Assembly (NCBI RefSeq): GCF_900114285.1
Contig: NZ_FOSN01000001.1
Coordinates: 62,001-126,000 of the forward strand
Reading direction: 5' to 3'
DNA from: Methylocapsa palsarum
GTDB lineage: Bacteria > Pseudomonadota > Alphaproteobacteria > Rhizobiales > Beijerinckiaceae
Length of the DNA: 64,000 bases
Shown: positions 8,801 to 17,646 of the stretch, one piece after another
Position numbering within the stretch: position 1 is the stretch's first letter
Layout of the letters: each line of letters opens with the position of its first letter
The notes under the pieces: generated by a model
What the model saw: only the letters and a program-made list of their open reading frames with translations
Database searches by the model: none
What the model was told of the DNA's origin: nothing
Program-made: the position numbers and the translations under genes

Positions 8801-9523
8801 ATGATGAAATTGCGCAAGGCCGGCGAACGCGGCCCGACCAAAATCGATTGGCTGGACAGCCGGCACACGTTCTCATTCGGCGGATACCGCGACCCCAACC
8901 ATACCGGATTCCGGGATTTGCTCGTCATCAACGAAGACCGGGTCAAGCCAGGGGCCGGGTTCAACCCGCATGCCCATCAGGACATGGAGATCATTTCCTA
9001 TGTGATCGACGGGGCGCTGGAGCATAAGGATTCCATCGGCAACGGCTCCGTCATCCGACCTGGCGAAATTCAGCGGATGAGCGCCGGGTCGGGCATCCGG
9101 CACAGCGAATTCAATGCGTCGAAGACCGATCCCGTCCATTTTCTGCAAATCTGGATCGCGCCCGAACGCGCCGGGATCGCGCCCGGCTATGAACAAGCGG
9201 CGCTTCCTCCGGTGAGCGCTCCCGCGCAGCTTGATCTGATCGCCGCGCCGTCGGGCGGCCCCGGCGCCGTGGAGCTGCATCAGGATGCGCGGATTTACCG
9301 CGGCTCCCTCGAACCGGGCGCGGCGGCGGAGCTTTCTGTCGCGACCGGACGGCACGCCTGGGTTCAGGTCGTCAAAGGGGCCGCCAAGGTCAATGGAATC
9401 GCGGTTGCGGCGGGAGACGGCCTCGCCATCAGCGGCGAACCAAAATTGTCCTTCGAGGGCGCAAAACTTTCCTCCGAGAATGAAGGCGAAAAGGCTGAAT
9501 TGCTGATTTTTGACTTGGCCTAA
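8801..9523 (+). CDS. Pirin family protein (YhhW type)
   Basis: This 240 aa bicupin is of the usual pirin length. The metal ligands are in place: H57 and H59 in NPHAHQDME, H101 and E103 in IRHSEFNA, the same numbering as in E. coli YhhW. YhhW has quercetin dioxygenase activity in vitro; physiological roles vary. Two in-frame ATGs (8801, 8804) follow GGAG by about ten bases. It is monocistronic as far as can be seen. Confidence 0.9.
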   Translation: MMKLRKAGERGPTKIDWLDSRHTFSFGGYRDPNHTGFRDLLVINEDRVKPGAGFNPHAHQDMEIISYVIDGALEHKDSIGNGSVIRPGEIQRMSAGSGIRHSEFNASKTDPVHFLQIWIAPERAGIAPGYEQAALPPVSAPAQLDLIAAPSGGPGAVELHQDARIYRGSLEPGAAAELSVATGRHAWVQVVKGAAKVNGIAVAAGDGLAISGEPKLSFEGAKLSSENEGEKAELLIFDLA

Positions 9524-9643
9524 TGCCGGCATGACGCGGGCCTCGAAACAGGACCGCCTATAATTTAGCCTTGCAGCCGCCGTCCGCACGACAAAAAACC
9601 AGATTAGATGTGTTCAGCCGGGCGAAATCCGCGCGGCGGCGCC

Positions 9644-9757
9644 AGAGCGCTTTCCGATCGCATGAAGTCATGCGATCGATCAGAAACCGCTCCGGAGTCA
9701 AAGACTTGAGCATATTCTTATCGATTGGATTGATTCAATCCGATCGGAATATGCTCC
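9644..9757 (+). repeat. MITE-like element, copy 2 (tandem with copy 3)
   Basis: This complete copy begins AGAGCGCTTTCCGATCG and ends in ATATGCTC, with both internal palindromes intact. It directly abuts copy 3 in the same orientation, upstream of the cNMP/reductase fusion gene. Confidence 0.85.
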
Positions 9758-9871
9758 AGAGCGCTTTCCGATCTCATGAAGTCATGCGGTCGATCAGAAA
9801 TCGCTCCAGATTCAAAGGCTTGAGCATATTCTTGGGATCGGATTGATTCAATCCGATCAGAATATGCTCGA
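9758..9871 (+). repeat. MITE-like element, copy 3
   Basis: This second tandem copy has slightly diverged hairpin arms (ATCTCATGAAGTCATGCGG in place of the perfect palindrome). It ends about 20 bp before the ribosome binding site of the next gene, so it forms most of that gene's upstream region. Confidence 0.85.
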
Positions 9872-9899
9872 GCGGTCGCCACGTTCAGCCGGAGGCCCG

Positions 9900-11582
9900 A
9901 TGAAGCTCGCCAAACCTGAATTGACCCCGCAGTTCGCGCAAGGCGATGCGAGCGATCCCTACGAGCGCGAAACCCAGACGTTCCCCGTTCTCACGTTGGA
10001 GCAGGCGGCGCGGGCTGCGGCCTTCGGAGCCGAGGAACAGCCGGCGCAGGGGATCCTCCTTTATGAGAGGGGCCAGCGCAGTGTCGATTTTTTCCTCGTT
10101 CTCGACGGCTCCATAGAGATTTTCGACGAGCGCGACGGTTGCGCCCCGCAGGTCATCACTGTCCACGGAAAACACCAGTTCACCGGCGAACTCGACCTCT
10201 TCAATGACCGTCAGATTCTGGTCAGCGCGCGGGCGGGACCGGACGCCCGGGTCGTGCGGATCAAGCGGGCCGATTTCCGACGCCTCGTGACGGCGGAAAG
10301 CGATATCGGCGAAATCATCATGCGGGCGTTCATTCTTCGTCGGGTCGGAATGATCCGCCATGGGCAGGGCGGAGTCATCCTCGTTGGCCCCGCGCACGCG
10401 GCGGACACGATCCGGCTGCAGCGGTTCCTGACCCGCAACGGCTATCCGCACCGCATGCTCGACACGGATTTTGATCGGGGCGCGGGCGGCTTCCTCAATT
10501 GCTTCAAGATTTCCCCCGATCAGCTTCCGGTCGTGATCGACACGCGTCGGAACATCCTCCTGAACCCGCCGAATTCGGCTTTGGCCGACAGTCTCGGATT
10601 GACCGAACAGATCGATCCCGAACACGTTCGCGACGTCGTTGTCGTCGGCGCCGGGCCGGCCGGCCTCGCCGCGGCGGTCTATGCGGCGTCCGAGGGCCTC
10701 GACACGCTGGTCGTCGAAGTCGAGGCCCCGGGCGGACAGGCGGGAACCAGCTCGAAAATCGAAAATTACCTCGGATTTCCCACCGGCATCTCGGGTCAGG
10801 CATTGGCCGGACGCGCTCAGGTTCAGGCGCAGAAATTCGGCGCGCGGCTGGCGATCTCGCGCCAGGCCTCGGGCGTCGATTGCGCGGGGCGGCCGTACCG
10901 CGTGCGCCTCGACGACGGCGGAGCGATCAGGGCGAAGACGCTTGTCATCGCGACGGGCGCGCGCTACCGGACGCTCGACGTCGAAAACTATGCTCAATTC
11001 GAGGGCCAGGGCGTCCATTACGCGGCGACCGCGATGGAGGCGAAACTCTGCGGCGAGGGGGAAGTCGTTGTCGTCGGCGGCGGAAACTCCGCCGGGCAGG
11101 CCGCCGTTTTTCTCTCCCGGTCCACGTCCTGCGTCCATATTATCGTGAGGGGGCAAGGCTTGGCGGCGACGATGTCGAACTATCTTATCGAGCGGATCGA
11201 AGCGTCGCCCCGGATCAGGCTGCATACGCAGACGGAGATCACCGGATTGCGCGGCGACGGCGAACTGCGCTCCGTGACATGGTCCAATCGCGCCACGGGC
11301 GCCAGCGAGACGAGGCCGATCGGGAATGTCTTCGTCATGATCGGCGCGTCGCCGAACACGGACTGGCTCGACGGCTGCCTGACCCTCGATTCGAAGGGGT
11401 TTGTCGTCACGGGAGCGGCGGCGGCGGCTCACGCGACGTCTCCCTATGAAACCTCGCTGCCCGGGATCTTCGCGGTGGGCGACGTCCGCTCGGGATCGAC
11501 GAAGCGGGTCGCCTCGGCGGTGGGCGAAGGATCGGTGGTCGTCGCCGACATCCATCGTTTTCTCGAAATGAGCGGCGGCTGA
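9900..11582 (+). CDS. cNMP-binding / glutaredoxin-like / thioredoxin-reductase-like fusion flavoprotein
   Basis: This 560 aa protein has three parts. A Crp-type cyclic-nucleotide-binding beta-roll spans about residues 25-150, a glutaredoxin-like segment about 158-240 (VILVGPAHAADTIRLQRFL), and a class II pyridine nucleotide-disulfide reductase core 245-555. The core has FAD motif GAGPAG (250-255), ATGA (351-354), a GGGNSA NADPH motif (393-398) and a C-terminal GIFAVGDV. Where thioredoxin reductase has its CxxC pair, this protein reads HYAATAME (373-380), so classical thioredoxin reduction is unlikely. The start ATG at 9900 has GGAGG upstream; an earlier in-frame start lies inside the repeat. 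A CPA2 antiporter gene follows after 5 nt. Confidence 0.85.
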   Translation: MKLAKPELTPQFAQGDASDPYERETQTFPVLTLEQAARAAAFGAEEQPAQGILLYERGQRSVDFFLVLDGSIEIFDERDGCAPQVITVHGKHQFTGELDLFNDRQILVSARAGPDARVVRIKRADFRRLVTAESDIGEIIMRAFILRRVGMIRHGQGGVILVGPAHAADTIRLQRFLTRNGYPHRMLDTDFDRGAGGFLNCFKISPDQLPVVIDTRRNILLNPPNSALADSLGLTEQIDPEHVRDVVVVGAGPAGLAAAVYAASEGLDTLVVEVEAPGGQAGTSSKIENYLGFPTGISGQALAGRAQVQAQKFGARLAISRQASGVDCAGRPYRVRLDDGGAIRAKTLVIATGARYRTLDVENYAQFEGQGVHYAATAMEAKLCGEGEVVVVGGGNSAGQAAVFLSRSTSCVHIIVRGQGLAATMSNYLIERIEASPRIRLHTQTEITGLRGDGELRSVTWSNRATGASETRPIGNVFVMIGASPNTDWLDGCLTLDSKGFVVTGAAAAAHATSPYETSLPGIFAVGDVRSGSTKRVASAVGEGSVVVADIHRFLEMSGG

Positions 11583-11587
11583 CGCTG

Positions 11588-13297
11588 ATGGAGCACCCCG
11601 TTCCCATTCTGGCCTCGCTCGCTCCCGTTCTGGCGCTGCTGTTCGGCGGCGTCGTCTCCGCGGTCGTCTGCCGCGCCGCCCGTCTCAGCCCTATCGTCGG
11701 TTATCTTGCGCTCGGAATCGGACTTCAGGCGAGCGGGGTTCAGCTTTTTCAGGTGACCCCCACGGTTTCCCTCCTGGCGGAACTCGGCGTCGTCTTTCTG
11801 CTTTTCGACATCGGACTGCATTTTTCACTCGGCCATATCAAGGAACAGGCGGGCGACATCTTCGGATTTGGACCGGTGCAGGTCTCGCTCGGCGCCCTCG
11901 GCCTCGGCGGTCTCGCGATCCTCGGCGGGATGGCGCCGCTCCCGGCTTTCCTGCTCGGCGCGACGCTCGCGCTGTCGTCCACCGCCGTCGTCGCACGGCT
12001 GATCGCCGAACGGGGCCAGCAGAATTGTCCCGTCGGGCTGACCGCGACGGCCATCCTGATCTTTCAGGACGTCGCCGCCATCTTCCTCCTCATTGTCGTC
12101 AATGAACTCGGCGGCGACGGCGGCGCGATCCTTCCCCATCTGGCGCTCGCGCTCGTCAAGGCCGCCGGAGCGTTCGGCGTCGCCGTCGTCCTCGCCCGGA
12201 TCGTCGTGCGGCCCTTGTTCGACCTGATCGCGCGAACCAACAACGAGGAGGTCTTCACCGCGAGCGCGCTGCTGGTCGCGCTGGCGGCGAGCTGGGCGAC
12301 AGGATCGATCGGTCTGTCGCTGACCCTTGGCGCATTCCTTGGCGGCATGATCATCGCCGAAACCCCCTACCGGCCGATCATTCAGGCCGAAACCAAACCG
12401 TTCCGGGGCCTGCTGCTGGGATTCTTTTTCATCTCCGTCGGACTGACGCTGAATCTCTCCGCGCTCCGGGATTTGTGGCCGCAGGTGATCGGCGCGACGC
12501 TCGCTCTCATCGCCACGAAGGTTCTGACAAACGCTCTGTCGAGCCTCCTCTTCCGCTGGTCGGGGCCGGGGTCGCTTCAACTGGGGTTCCTTCTCGCTCA
12601 AGGATCAGAGTTCGCCTTCGTGATCTTGAGCCTTCCGCCGATGCGCCAGCTGATCGGCGACGAGGCCACGTCCGTCGTCATCGCCGCCGTGGCGCTGAGC
12701 CTCGTCCTGACGCCAACGCTCGCGCAGCTTGGCCGCTCTCTGGCGGGACGGCTGCGCGCGCGGCGCCGGACAGCGATCGACAGCGAGGAACTGGAACGCG
12801 ATCTCGCGGCGCCGGTCATGATCGTCGGCATGGGCCAGACCGGCCGAACCGTCGCCGACGCCCTCAACGAATTCGAGATCGGCTACCAGGCGATCGAACG
12901 CGACCAAAGCCGCTACGCCGACGCAATCGCCGACGGTTACGCCGTCTTTTTCGGCGACGGAGCCGATCCCCGCATCTGGGAGCCGGTCCAGATGCATCAG
13001 CGCAAGATCGCGGTGATTACCGAACCGACGCTCGAAATCTCCCGCGCCCTGACGCCTCTGGCGGACCAATATTATCCCGACCTGAAACGATTCGCGGCCA
13101 TTTCCGACGCGGCGAGCATCGAGGATTTCCTCGCGGCGGGCCTCACCCCCGTCGTCGACCGCAGCATGCCGCCGGGGCTCGACATGGCGGCGGCGGTGCT
13201 GAGTGATCTGGGCGTTGACGGCGCCGCGGTCGGAACCTGGATGCGGCGTCAGCAGGACCGCGCGCTCGATGCGCTTTCGGAAGCCAAGGCCGCATAA
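11588..13297 (+). CDS. CPA2 family cation:proton antiporter with TrkA-N domain (KefB/C, YbaL-like)
   Basis: This 569 aa protein has an N-terminal membrane domain of about 12 segments (residues 5-385), including LGATLALSSTAVVARLIAE and GLSLTLGAFLGGMIIAET, typical of Na+/H+ exchanger-type CPA2 carriers. A cytosolic NAD-binding TrkA-N domain follows (about 408-525, MIVGMGQTGRTVADAL). Such proteins export K+ or Na+ in exchange for H+ under ligand gating. The gene starts 5 nt after the flavoprotein fusion, so the two are co-transcribed and probably act together. A C-terminal TrkA-C domain is not apparent. Confidence 0.88.
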   Translation: MEHPVPILASLAPVLALLFGGVVSAVVCRAARLSPIVGYLALGIGLQASGVQLFQVTPTVSLLAELGVVFLLFDIGLHFSLGHIKEQAGDIFGFGPVQVSLGALGLGGLAILGGMAPLPAFLLGATLALSSTAVVARLIAERGQQNCPVGLTATAILIFQDVAAIFLLIVVNELGGDGGAILPHLALALVKAAGAFGVAVVLARIVVRPLFDLIARTNNEEVFTASALLVALAASWATGSIGLSLTLGAFLGGMIIAETPYRPIIQAETKPFRGLLLGFFFISVGLTLNLSALRDLWPQVIGATLALIATKVLTNALSSLLFRWSGPGSLQLGFLLAQGSEFAFVILSLPPMRQLIGDEATSVVIAAVALSLVLTPTLAQLGRSLAGRLRARRRTAIDSEELERDLAAPVMIVGMGQTGRTVADALNEFEIGYQAIERDQSRYADAIADGYAVFFGDGADPRIWEPVQMHQRKIAVITEPTLEISRALTPLADQYYPDLKRFAAISDAASIEDFLAAGLTPVVDRSMPPGLDMAAAVLSDLGVDGAAVGTWMRRQQDRALDALSEAKAA

Positions 13298-13312
13298 GCG
13301 GCGGAGCGTAAA

Positions 13313-13371
13313 GGCGAAGGCGGCAGGGGAGGAGGTGGCAAGGGAGAAGGCGGCAAGGGCGGGAGGCGGAT
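13313..13371. repeat. Purine-rich imperfect tandem repeat
   Basis: Three to four drifted units of the form GAAGGCGGCAAGGG occur in the spacer behind the antiporter gene. Periodicity is irregular (about 15-17 bp). No function is seen. Confidence 0.55.
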
Positions 13372-13505
13372 TCGTCCGTTGAGCCTGTCGCGCCTTGAAT
13401 TCATGACGCCCGTGTCATATGATAGAAGCCATAAATTTCTAAAATATCTTTTCGTCCGTATTTGGCTCGATCATTTATTTTCAAATCATTTCCGGGAGGC
13501 ACGCC

Positions 13506-14150
13506 TTGATTATTTCCCAAGGGAGCGCGCGCGCTTTGACCTTTGCGCTTGCGCTTGCGTCCTTCACGCTGCCGATCTCGCTCAATACTGCGAACGCGGG
13601 ATTTTTCGATTTTCTGTTTTCGTCGCCGCAGCCCGCGCCGAGCAATTATGCGCCGCAGCCGCGCGGTTTGCGCGAGGCGCACAGCCATCGGTTCTTTCAT
13701 CTGCGGTCGTCACGGCGTTTCGCGGAACATCATCCAACGCGCGACGACCACCGGCGCGCGACCAAGCAGATTGTCCTGCGCCATCCGAAGTGGGACGACA
13801 AAGACGCCTGTTGCAGATCGCGGGAGGCGGCGCGCCCGGCGCCTGTGCTTCTTGACGACGAGAGCCTCCGCGAAGGCGATGCGGTGATGACACATTCCGG
13901 GATCAAGGTTTTCACTGGAGACGCCGGTCCTCATCACAAAATCGATGATTTCGCCCTGGTCCGGGACGCCGGCATCCCGAAACGGGCGCGCAAGGCCCTT
14001 CTCGCAATGGACCCGTACCGTACAGGCTCCAGTGCGCTTCCGGTTGCAGCCGGCTTGACCACGGGCCGGTCCGCGGCGGAGCCGCTTGTCGCGCCCGGCG
14101 CGATGATCGTCGACCCGAAGGGCAATAATGTGCGTTACGTCGGACCCTGA
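13506..14150 (+). CDS. Hypothetical secreted protein
   Basis: This 214 aa product starts at a TTG preceded by GGGAGG with good spacing. A signal peptide (about residues 1-31, ending NTANA) is followed by a His/Arg-rich segment (HSHRFFHLRSSRRFAEHH) and a globular part with GDAVMTHSGIKVF and a C-terminal GNNVRYVGP. I recognise no family. It probably acts in the periplasm. The upstream spacer is AT-rich and likely contains its promoter. Confidence 0.6.
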   Translation: MIISQGSARALTFALALASFTLPISLNTANAGFFDFLFSSPQPAPSNYAPQPRGLREAHSHRFFHLRSSRRFAEHHPTRDDHRRATKQIVLRHPKWDDKDACCRSREAARPAPVLLDDESLREGDAVMTHSGIKVFTGDAGPHHKIDDFALVRDAGIPKRARKALLAMDPYRTGSSALPVAAGLTTGRSAAEPLVAPGAMIVDPKGNNVRYVGP

Positions 14151-14164
14151 ACGCGCCGCGCCTT

Positions 14165-14180
14165 TAGAGCATATTCCGGC
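14165..14180 (-). repeat. Terminal fragment of the MITE-like element
   Basis: The bases TTAGAGCATATTCCG match the right terminus (inverted) of the dispersed element including its TA flank. The rest of the element is absent, so this is a solo end or deletion remnant in the spacer between convergent genes. Confidence 0.55.
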
Positions 14181-14193
14181 GCCGTTTGAGAGA

Positions 14194-17100
14194 TCACGCC
14201 TGAACGTCGTCCCACCGCAGCCGCGCCTCCACACGCCCCGAGGGAAGCAAAGGCTGCGCGATCCGCTCTCCCCATTTGCGTCTTTGGCCAAAGAGCAAGC
14301 GGATCAGGACATTGGCGTAAAGGCCCGGGCCGCTCGAATAGACGCGCCATCCGCCTTCGACCTCGATCTGTCCCGCCGCCACCCGCGCCCATTCGGCGCT
14401 GGCCGCGTAACGGTCGGCAAACGCCGCGTCGCTGCTGCTGAAATAGGCGTTGCGCTGGCGCAGGCCGCCCTGGGGCAACAGGTCGGTGACGGCGATCGGG
14501 TTCGCGACCTGCAGCGCGTCCCATAGCGGTCCGGCTTCGCCCAGTCCCGCCATGGCCTCGGCGTAACGAAGATGGGCGTGGACATACATCAATCCGATCT
14601 CGCGGCCGAAAAAGGAGGCGGACTCGGCGCGCTTGAATATCGTTTGCGGGCCGCCCCTGTAGACGACGGGGCGGTCGATCAGCCTGACGCCGTCGGGAAA
14701 AAGGAGATGAGCGCGAATGAGCGCGAGGTGATGCGCCGCCTGGTCCGGCGTGAACAGGCCGCCGATGATCCCCCTCGTCATCGGGAGCAGGGAATATTTC
14801 AGACCCGTGCGCGCATCGGACGGATGAATGAGCAGTTCCGGCTCGCCGCCTCCGGGCGCGAACACGCCATAGCCGGCGACCGCGCCATCGCGAATGAGCA
14901 GGCGGTTGAAATCGGCTTCTATCCGGGCGGCGAGGTCGCGGGCTTTTGCCGAAGCGGCGGGGCGATCCGCGCGGAGCAGCGCTTCGGCGTAACGCCAAAG
15001 CTGCTGAAACAGCAACGCGACCGTCCAGCTGCTCACCATCCAGTCGCGCATCCTTGGATCGACCGGCTGCAACGAATCGTTCCAGTCTCCCTCGCCATAG
15101 CGGATGAGGCTGGTCCCCGGAATGAACCGCGCGCAAACGACCGCGAGCAATTTCTCGACATGCGCGGCGACGCTGTCGGTCCGCGCCGTTTTTTCCAGCG
15201 TGTCCTCCCGCCGCCATGCGACCGGCTCATCGAGAAAACCAAGATCGTTCGTCGCCTCGAGATAATCGTTGAGGGCCTTGAGCGGCCATACGATGACGTC
15301 GCCATGGCTCGATCGATCCTGAATGGCCGAATAGGGTTCGAGCATGAACCATTGCGGCCAGTCCCCCTTCGTTTCGTACTGCTGCGCGAACACGATGCGC
15401 AGGATCTCCTTGACCGGCGCGTCATGCTCGAGGGCGAGAAGGAATTCGACGGGACCCTGGCAGACGTCGCGCGTTCCCCAGGCCGCGCCGGTATATTGCT
15501 CAAGGCCGTGCGGGCAGGTCAGATGAATCATCGCGTCATGCGCAAGCCAGGGAAAAAAGACGTCGAGGGCCTCGCCGCGGTCCCCGCCGTCCTCGATGCG
15601 AAGGCTGCGCGTCACGCGCCGCCAGTAAGCGGCGGCGGGCGCCTGCATGTCTTCGTCGCGGACGCCCCGTGCGTATCGATCAGCCAGAAGCTCCGCGCGC
15701 GCCGGATCGTCCATCGACCCCGTGACGGCGAAGCAGAGTTCGCGCGTCGGGAGCGTCCGGAACGCAAGATAGTCGCCGGCGCGGGGGCGCCCGTCGGCAT
15801 AGAGAAGTTCGTCGCCGCCCCATGCGTCGATCGCGTCCGGCGTGCTGGTGACGAGATGATAGACGGCTTGAGGAAAGCGCTGTCCCCAAAGCGAATCCGG
15901 ATCCGGACGGAGCGCTGAGCGTCGGGCGGCGGCGTCCGCTTCGATCCGGCCCTTGTGATCGAGTTCGCGCTCCCCTGCGGCGAGATGCCCGAAGACCAGG
16001 AATCGGCACGGCTCGCCGTCCACGGCGACACGCCATTGCATCGCGGAATCCGCGCCCGAAGCGATCGCGCGGATCGAGATGATCCGAGCGTCGAAGCGAT
16101 AGATCCAGCGGCAATGGCCAAGGCCCATGTCGAAGGCGGATGGAACGGTCAACCACCGCCAGCCCTCGCCCGCGTCGACCAGCATGCGCAGACCGCTGGA
16201 GCGAATGACGTTGTAGGGTTCGCGCGAAACCGAAAACAATTTGTGGAACGACGTGTTGCCGATCGTCAGCTGGGCCGAGAAGACGCCGTGCATCCAGCCC
16301 GTGGCGCAGAGCGTTTCCTCGTCGGGCAGCATCGCCTGGCCCGACCGCATCAAGGCCCCATGGCGCCTCGTGATGAGCAGCTCCTTCGCCTTCAGGACCA
16401 CATGGCGGTTGTGCGGCGGATCCGGCATGAAAAACGACAGAAGCCGTCCGTCGATCCTTTCCTCGCGAAGACGGTCGGGGAAGAGGCGAAGCAGATCCGT
16501 GTCGTCGAGATCGCGCGCCGGAACGGCGGCGGCGGCCTGAACGAGGCTGACATCCGGCGACGCCAGATCCCCGCGGCCCATTGCGGCGGGAACCCGAACA
16601 TCCGGCCAGGAACAGGCGTCGATCCGCGCGAGGTCCTCGGGGCCGGAGGCCGCCGGATGATCGGAAACGAAGAGGGCGAAGAATCTCCAGACCGCCTTCG
16701 TTCCGCGGACAAGAGCGACATGGGGGGATTGAACCGCGGCGCAGGCCATCTCGTGCTGGAGGCGAATTCCGGGCAGATCGGCCCCCGAGCCGAACGGCGG
16801 CTCGGCGCAATCGCGAAACGCGGGGCCGAAGACCTGCTTGCCGTCGGTCGCGAAGGCCGCGGCCCCATCGAGGCAGCCATGGACCGCCCATGGGTTTTTC
16901 CCGTCCTGCGCCAGATTCTGGCGGCTCATGACGACAGGCCCATAAAGCCCGTGCCGCTCGATGTGATGATCGATATATTGCGAGGCGTAGGCCTCGTTGT
17001 TCATCAGGAAACCACGCTCGCCAAGGCCAAGATCCTGAACGAAGAGCGCATCGGCCATCAGGGCGCCGTCCGCGTCATGCTCCGCCTCAAGTCGCCAGAC

Positions 17101-17463
17101 CCACGCCGGTTCGGTTGGATGGAGCCAAAGGATCGCGCGATGGCGGACCCCGCCTGTCTCCCCTTCCCAGACAAACCTGTCCGGGAAGGCCGCGAAACGG
17201 ATCGATGGCTGAGGCCCCAACGCCCGGATAAGAAGCGGCCGCTCGCCGCGGACCCGCAGAAAAAGCGCTCCGGCACCGCCGCCCACGGCCGCGCCAAGGA
17301 GCTGGTTGACGAGAATGGGCGCGGCAGATTGCCTGTGCTCGATCGAAAAAACGCACCCGTTCGGGAGGACGCGAATCGAAAGACCGGCGTGATTCTTGAT
17401 TTCGCGTAATTTAAGGTCGCAATCGCGCGGCGTCGTCCAAGTCCGAATGTCCGGAGACCGCAT
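14194..17463 (-). CDS. GH94/GH36-type glycoside phosphorylase-like protein
   Basis: This 1089 aa protein has an N-terminal beta-sandwich region (about 1-330), a linker, and an (alpha/alpha)6-barrel in the C-terminal half. The barrel motif GEGDWND lies at residues 791-796; its aspartates (D793/D796) correspond to the acid region of GH94 phosphorylases. Length and the NEAYASQYIDHH segment resemble 1,2-beta-oligoglucan phosphorylases, which split beta-glucans with phosphate. That specificity is inference from size and general pattern. The start ATG at 17463 follows GGGAGGAAATCAGG. No sugar transporter or other carbohydrate gene is next to it. No signal peptide, so cytoplasmic. Confidence 0.7.
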   Translation of the reverse strand: MRSPDIRTWTTPRDCDLKLREIKNHAGLSIRVLPNGCVFSIEHRQSAAPILVNQLLGAAVGGGAGALFLRVRGERPLLIRALGPQPSIRFAAFPDRFVWEGETGGVRHRAILWLHPTEPAWVWRLEAEHDADGALMADALFVQDLGLGERGFLMNNEAYASQYIDHHIERHGLYGPVVMSRQNLAQDGKNPWAVHGCLDGAAAFATDGKQVFGPAFRDCAEPPFGSGADLPGIRLQHEMACAAVQSPHVALVRGTKAVWRFFALFVSDHPAASGPEDLARIDACSWPDVRVPAAMGRGDLASPDVSLVQAAAAVPARDLDDTDLLRLFPDRLREERIDGRLLSFFMPDPPHNRHVVLKAKELLITRRHGALMRSGQAMLPDEETLCATGWMHGVFSAQLTIGNTSFHKLFSVSREPYNVIRSSGLRMLVDAGEGWRWLTVPSAFDMGLGHCRWIYRFDARIISIRAIASGADSAMQWRVAVDGEPCRFLVFGHLAAGERELDHKGRIEADAAARRSALRPDPDSLWGQRFPQAVYHLVTSTPDAIDAWGGDELLYADGRPRAGDYLAFRTLPTRELCFAVTGSMDDPARAELLADRYARGVRDEDMQAPAAAYWRRVTRSLRIEDGGDRGEALDVFFPWLAHDAMIHLTCPHGLEQYTGAAWGTRDVCQGPVEFLLALEHDAPVKEILRIVFAQQYETKGDWPQWFMLEPYSAIQDRSSHGDVIVWPLKALNDYLEATNDLGFLDEPVAWRREDTLEKTARTDSVAAHVEKLLAVVCARFIPGTSLIRYGEGDWNDSLQPVDPRMRDWMVSSWTVALLFQQLWRYAEALLRADRPAASAKARDLAARIEADFNRLLIRDGAVAGYGVFAPGGGEPELLIHPSDARTGLKYSLLPMTRGIIGGLFTPDQAAHHLALIRAHLLFPDGVRLIDRPVVYRGGPQTIFKRAESASFFGREIGLMYVHAHLRYAEAMAGLGEAGPLWDALQVANPIAVTDLLPQGGLRQRNAYFSSSDAAFADRYAASAEWARVAAGQIEVEGGWRVYSSGPGLYANVLIRLLFGQRRKWGERIAQPLLPSGRVEARLRWDDVQA

Positions 17464-17646
17464 CCTGATTTCCTCCCGGCGATGTATTGATCCTGGCGGT
17501 CGGCTCGCGAAAGATCAATTGGGCCGGATTCTCCTCCCGGGTGCGAGGCCCGCAGGATTCGGACATCCTCTCTCGTGTCTCTCGACCCTTTGAGGACTTA
17601 GGACCTGCGAAAGGGCGAGGCGTTCCGCGCGAACGGGCCGTCGGAA

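Noticed and set aside
15955-17409. Plus-strand frame of 484 codons
   Set aside because: It is antisense to the GH94-type gene and has no plausible domain.
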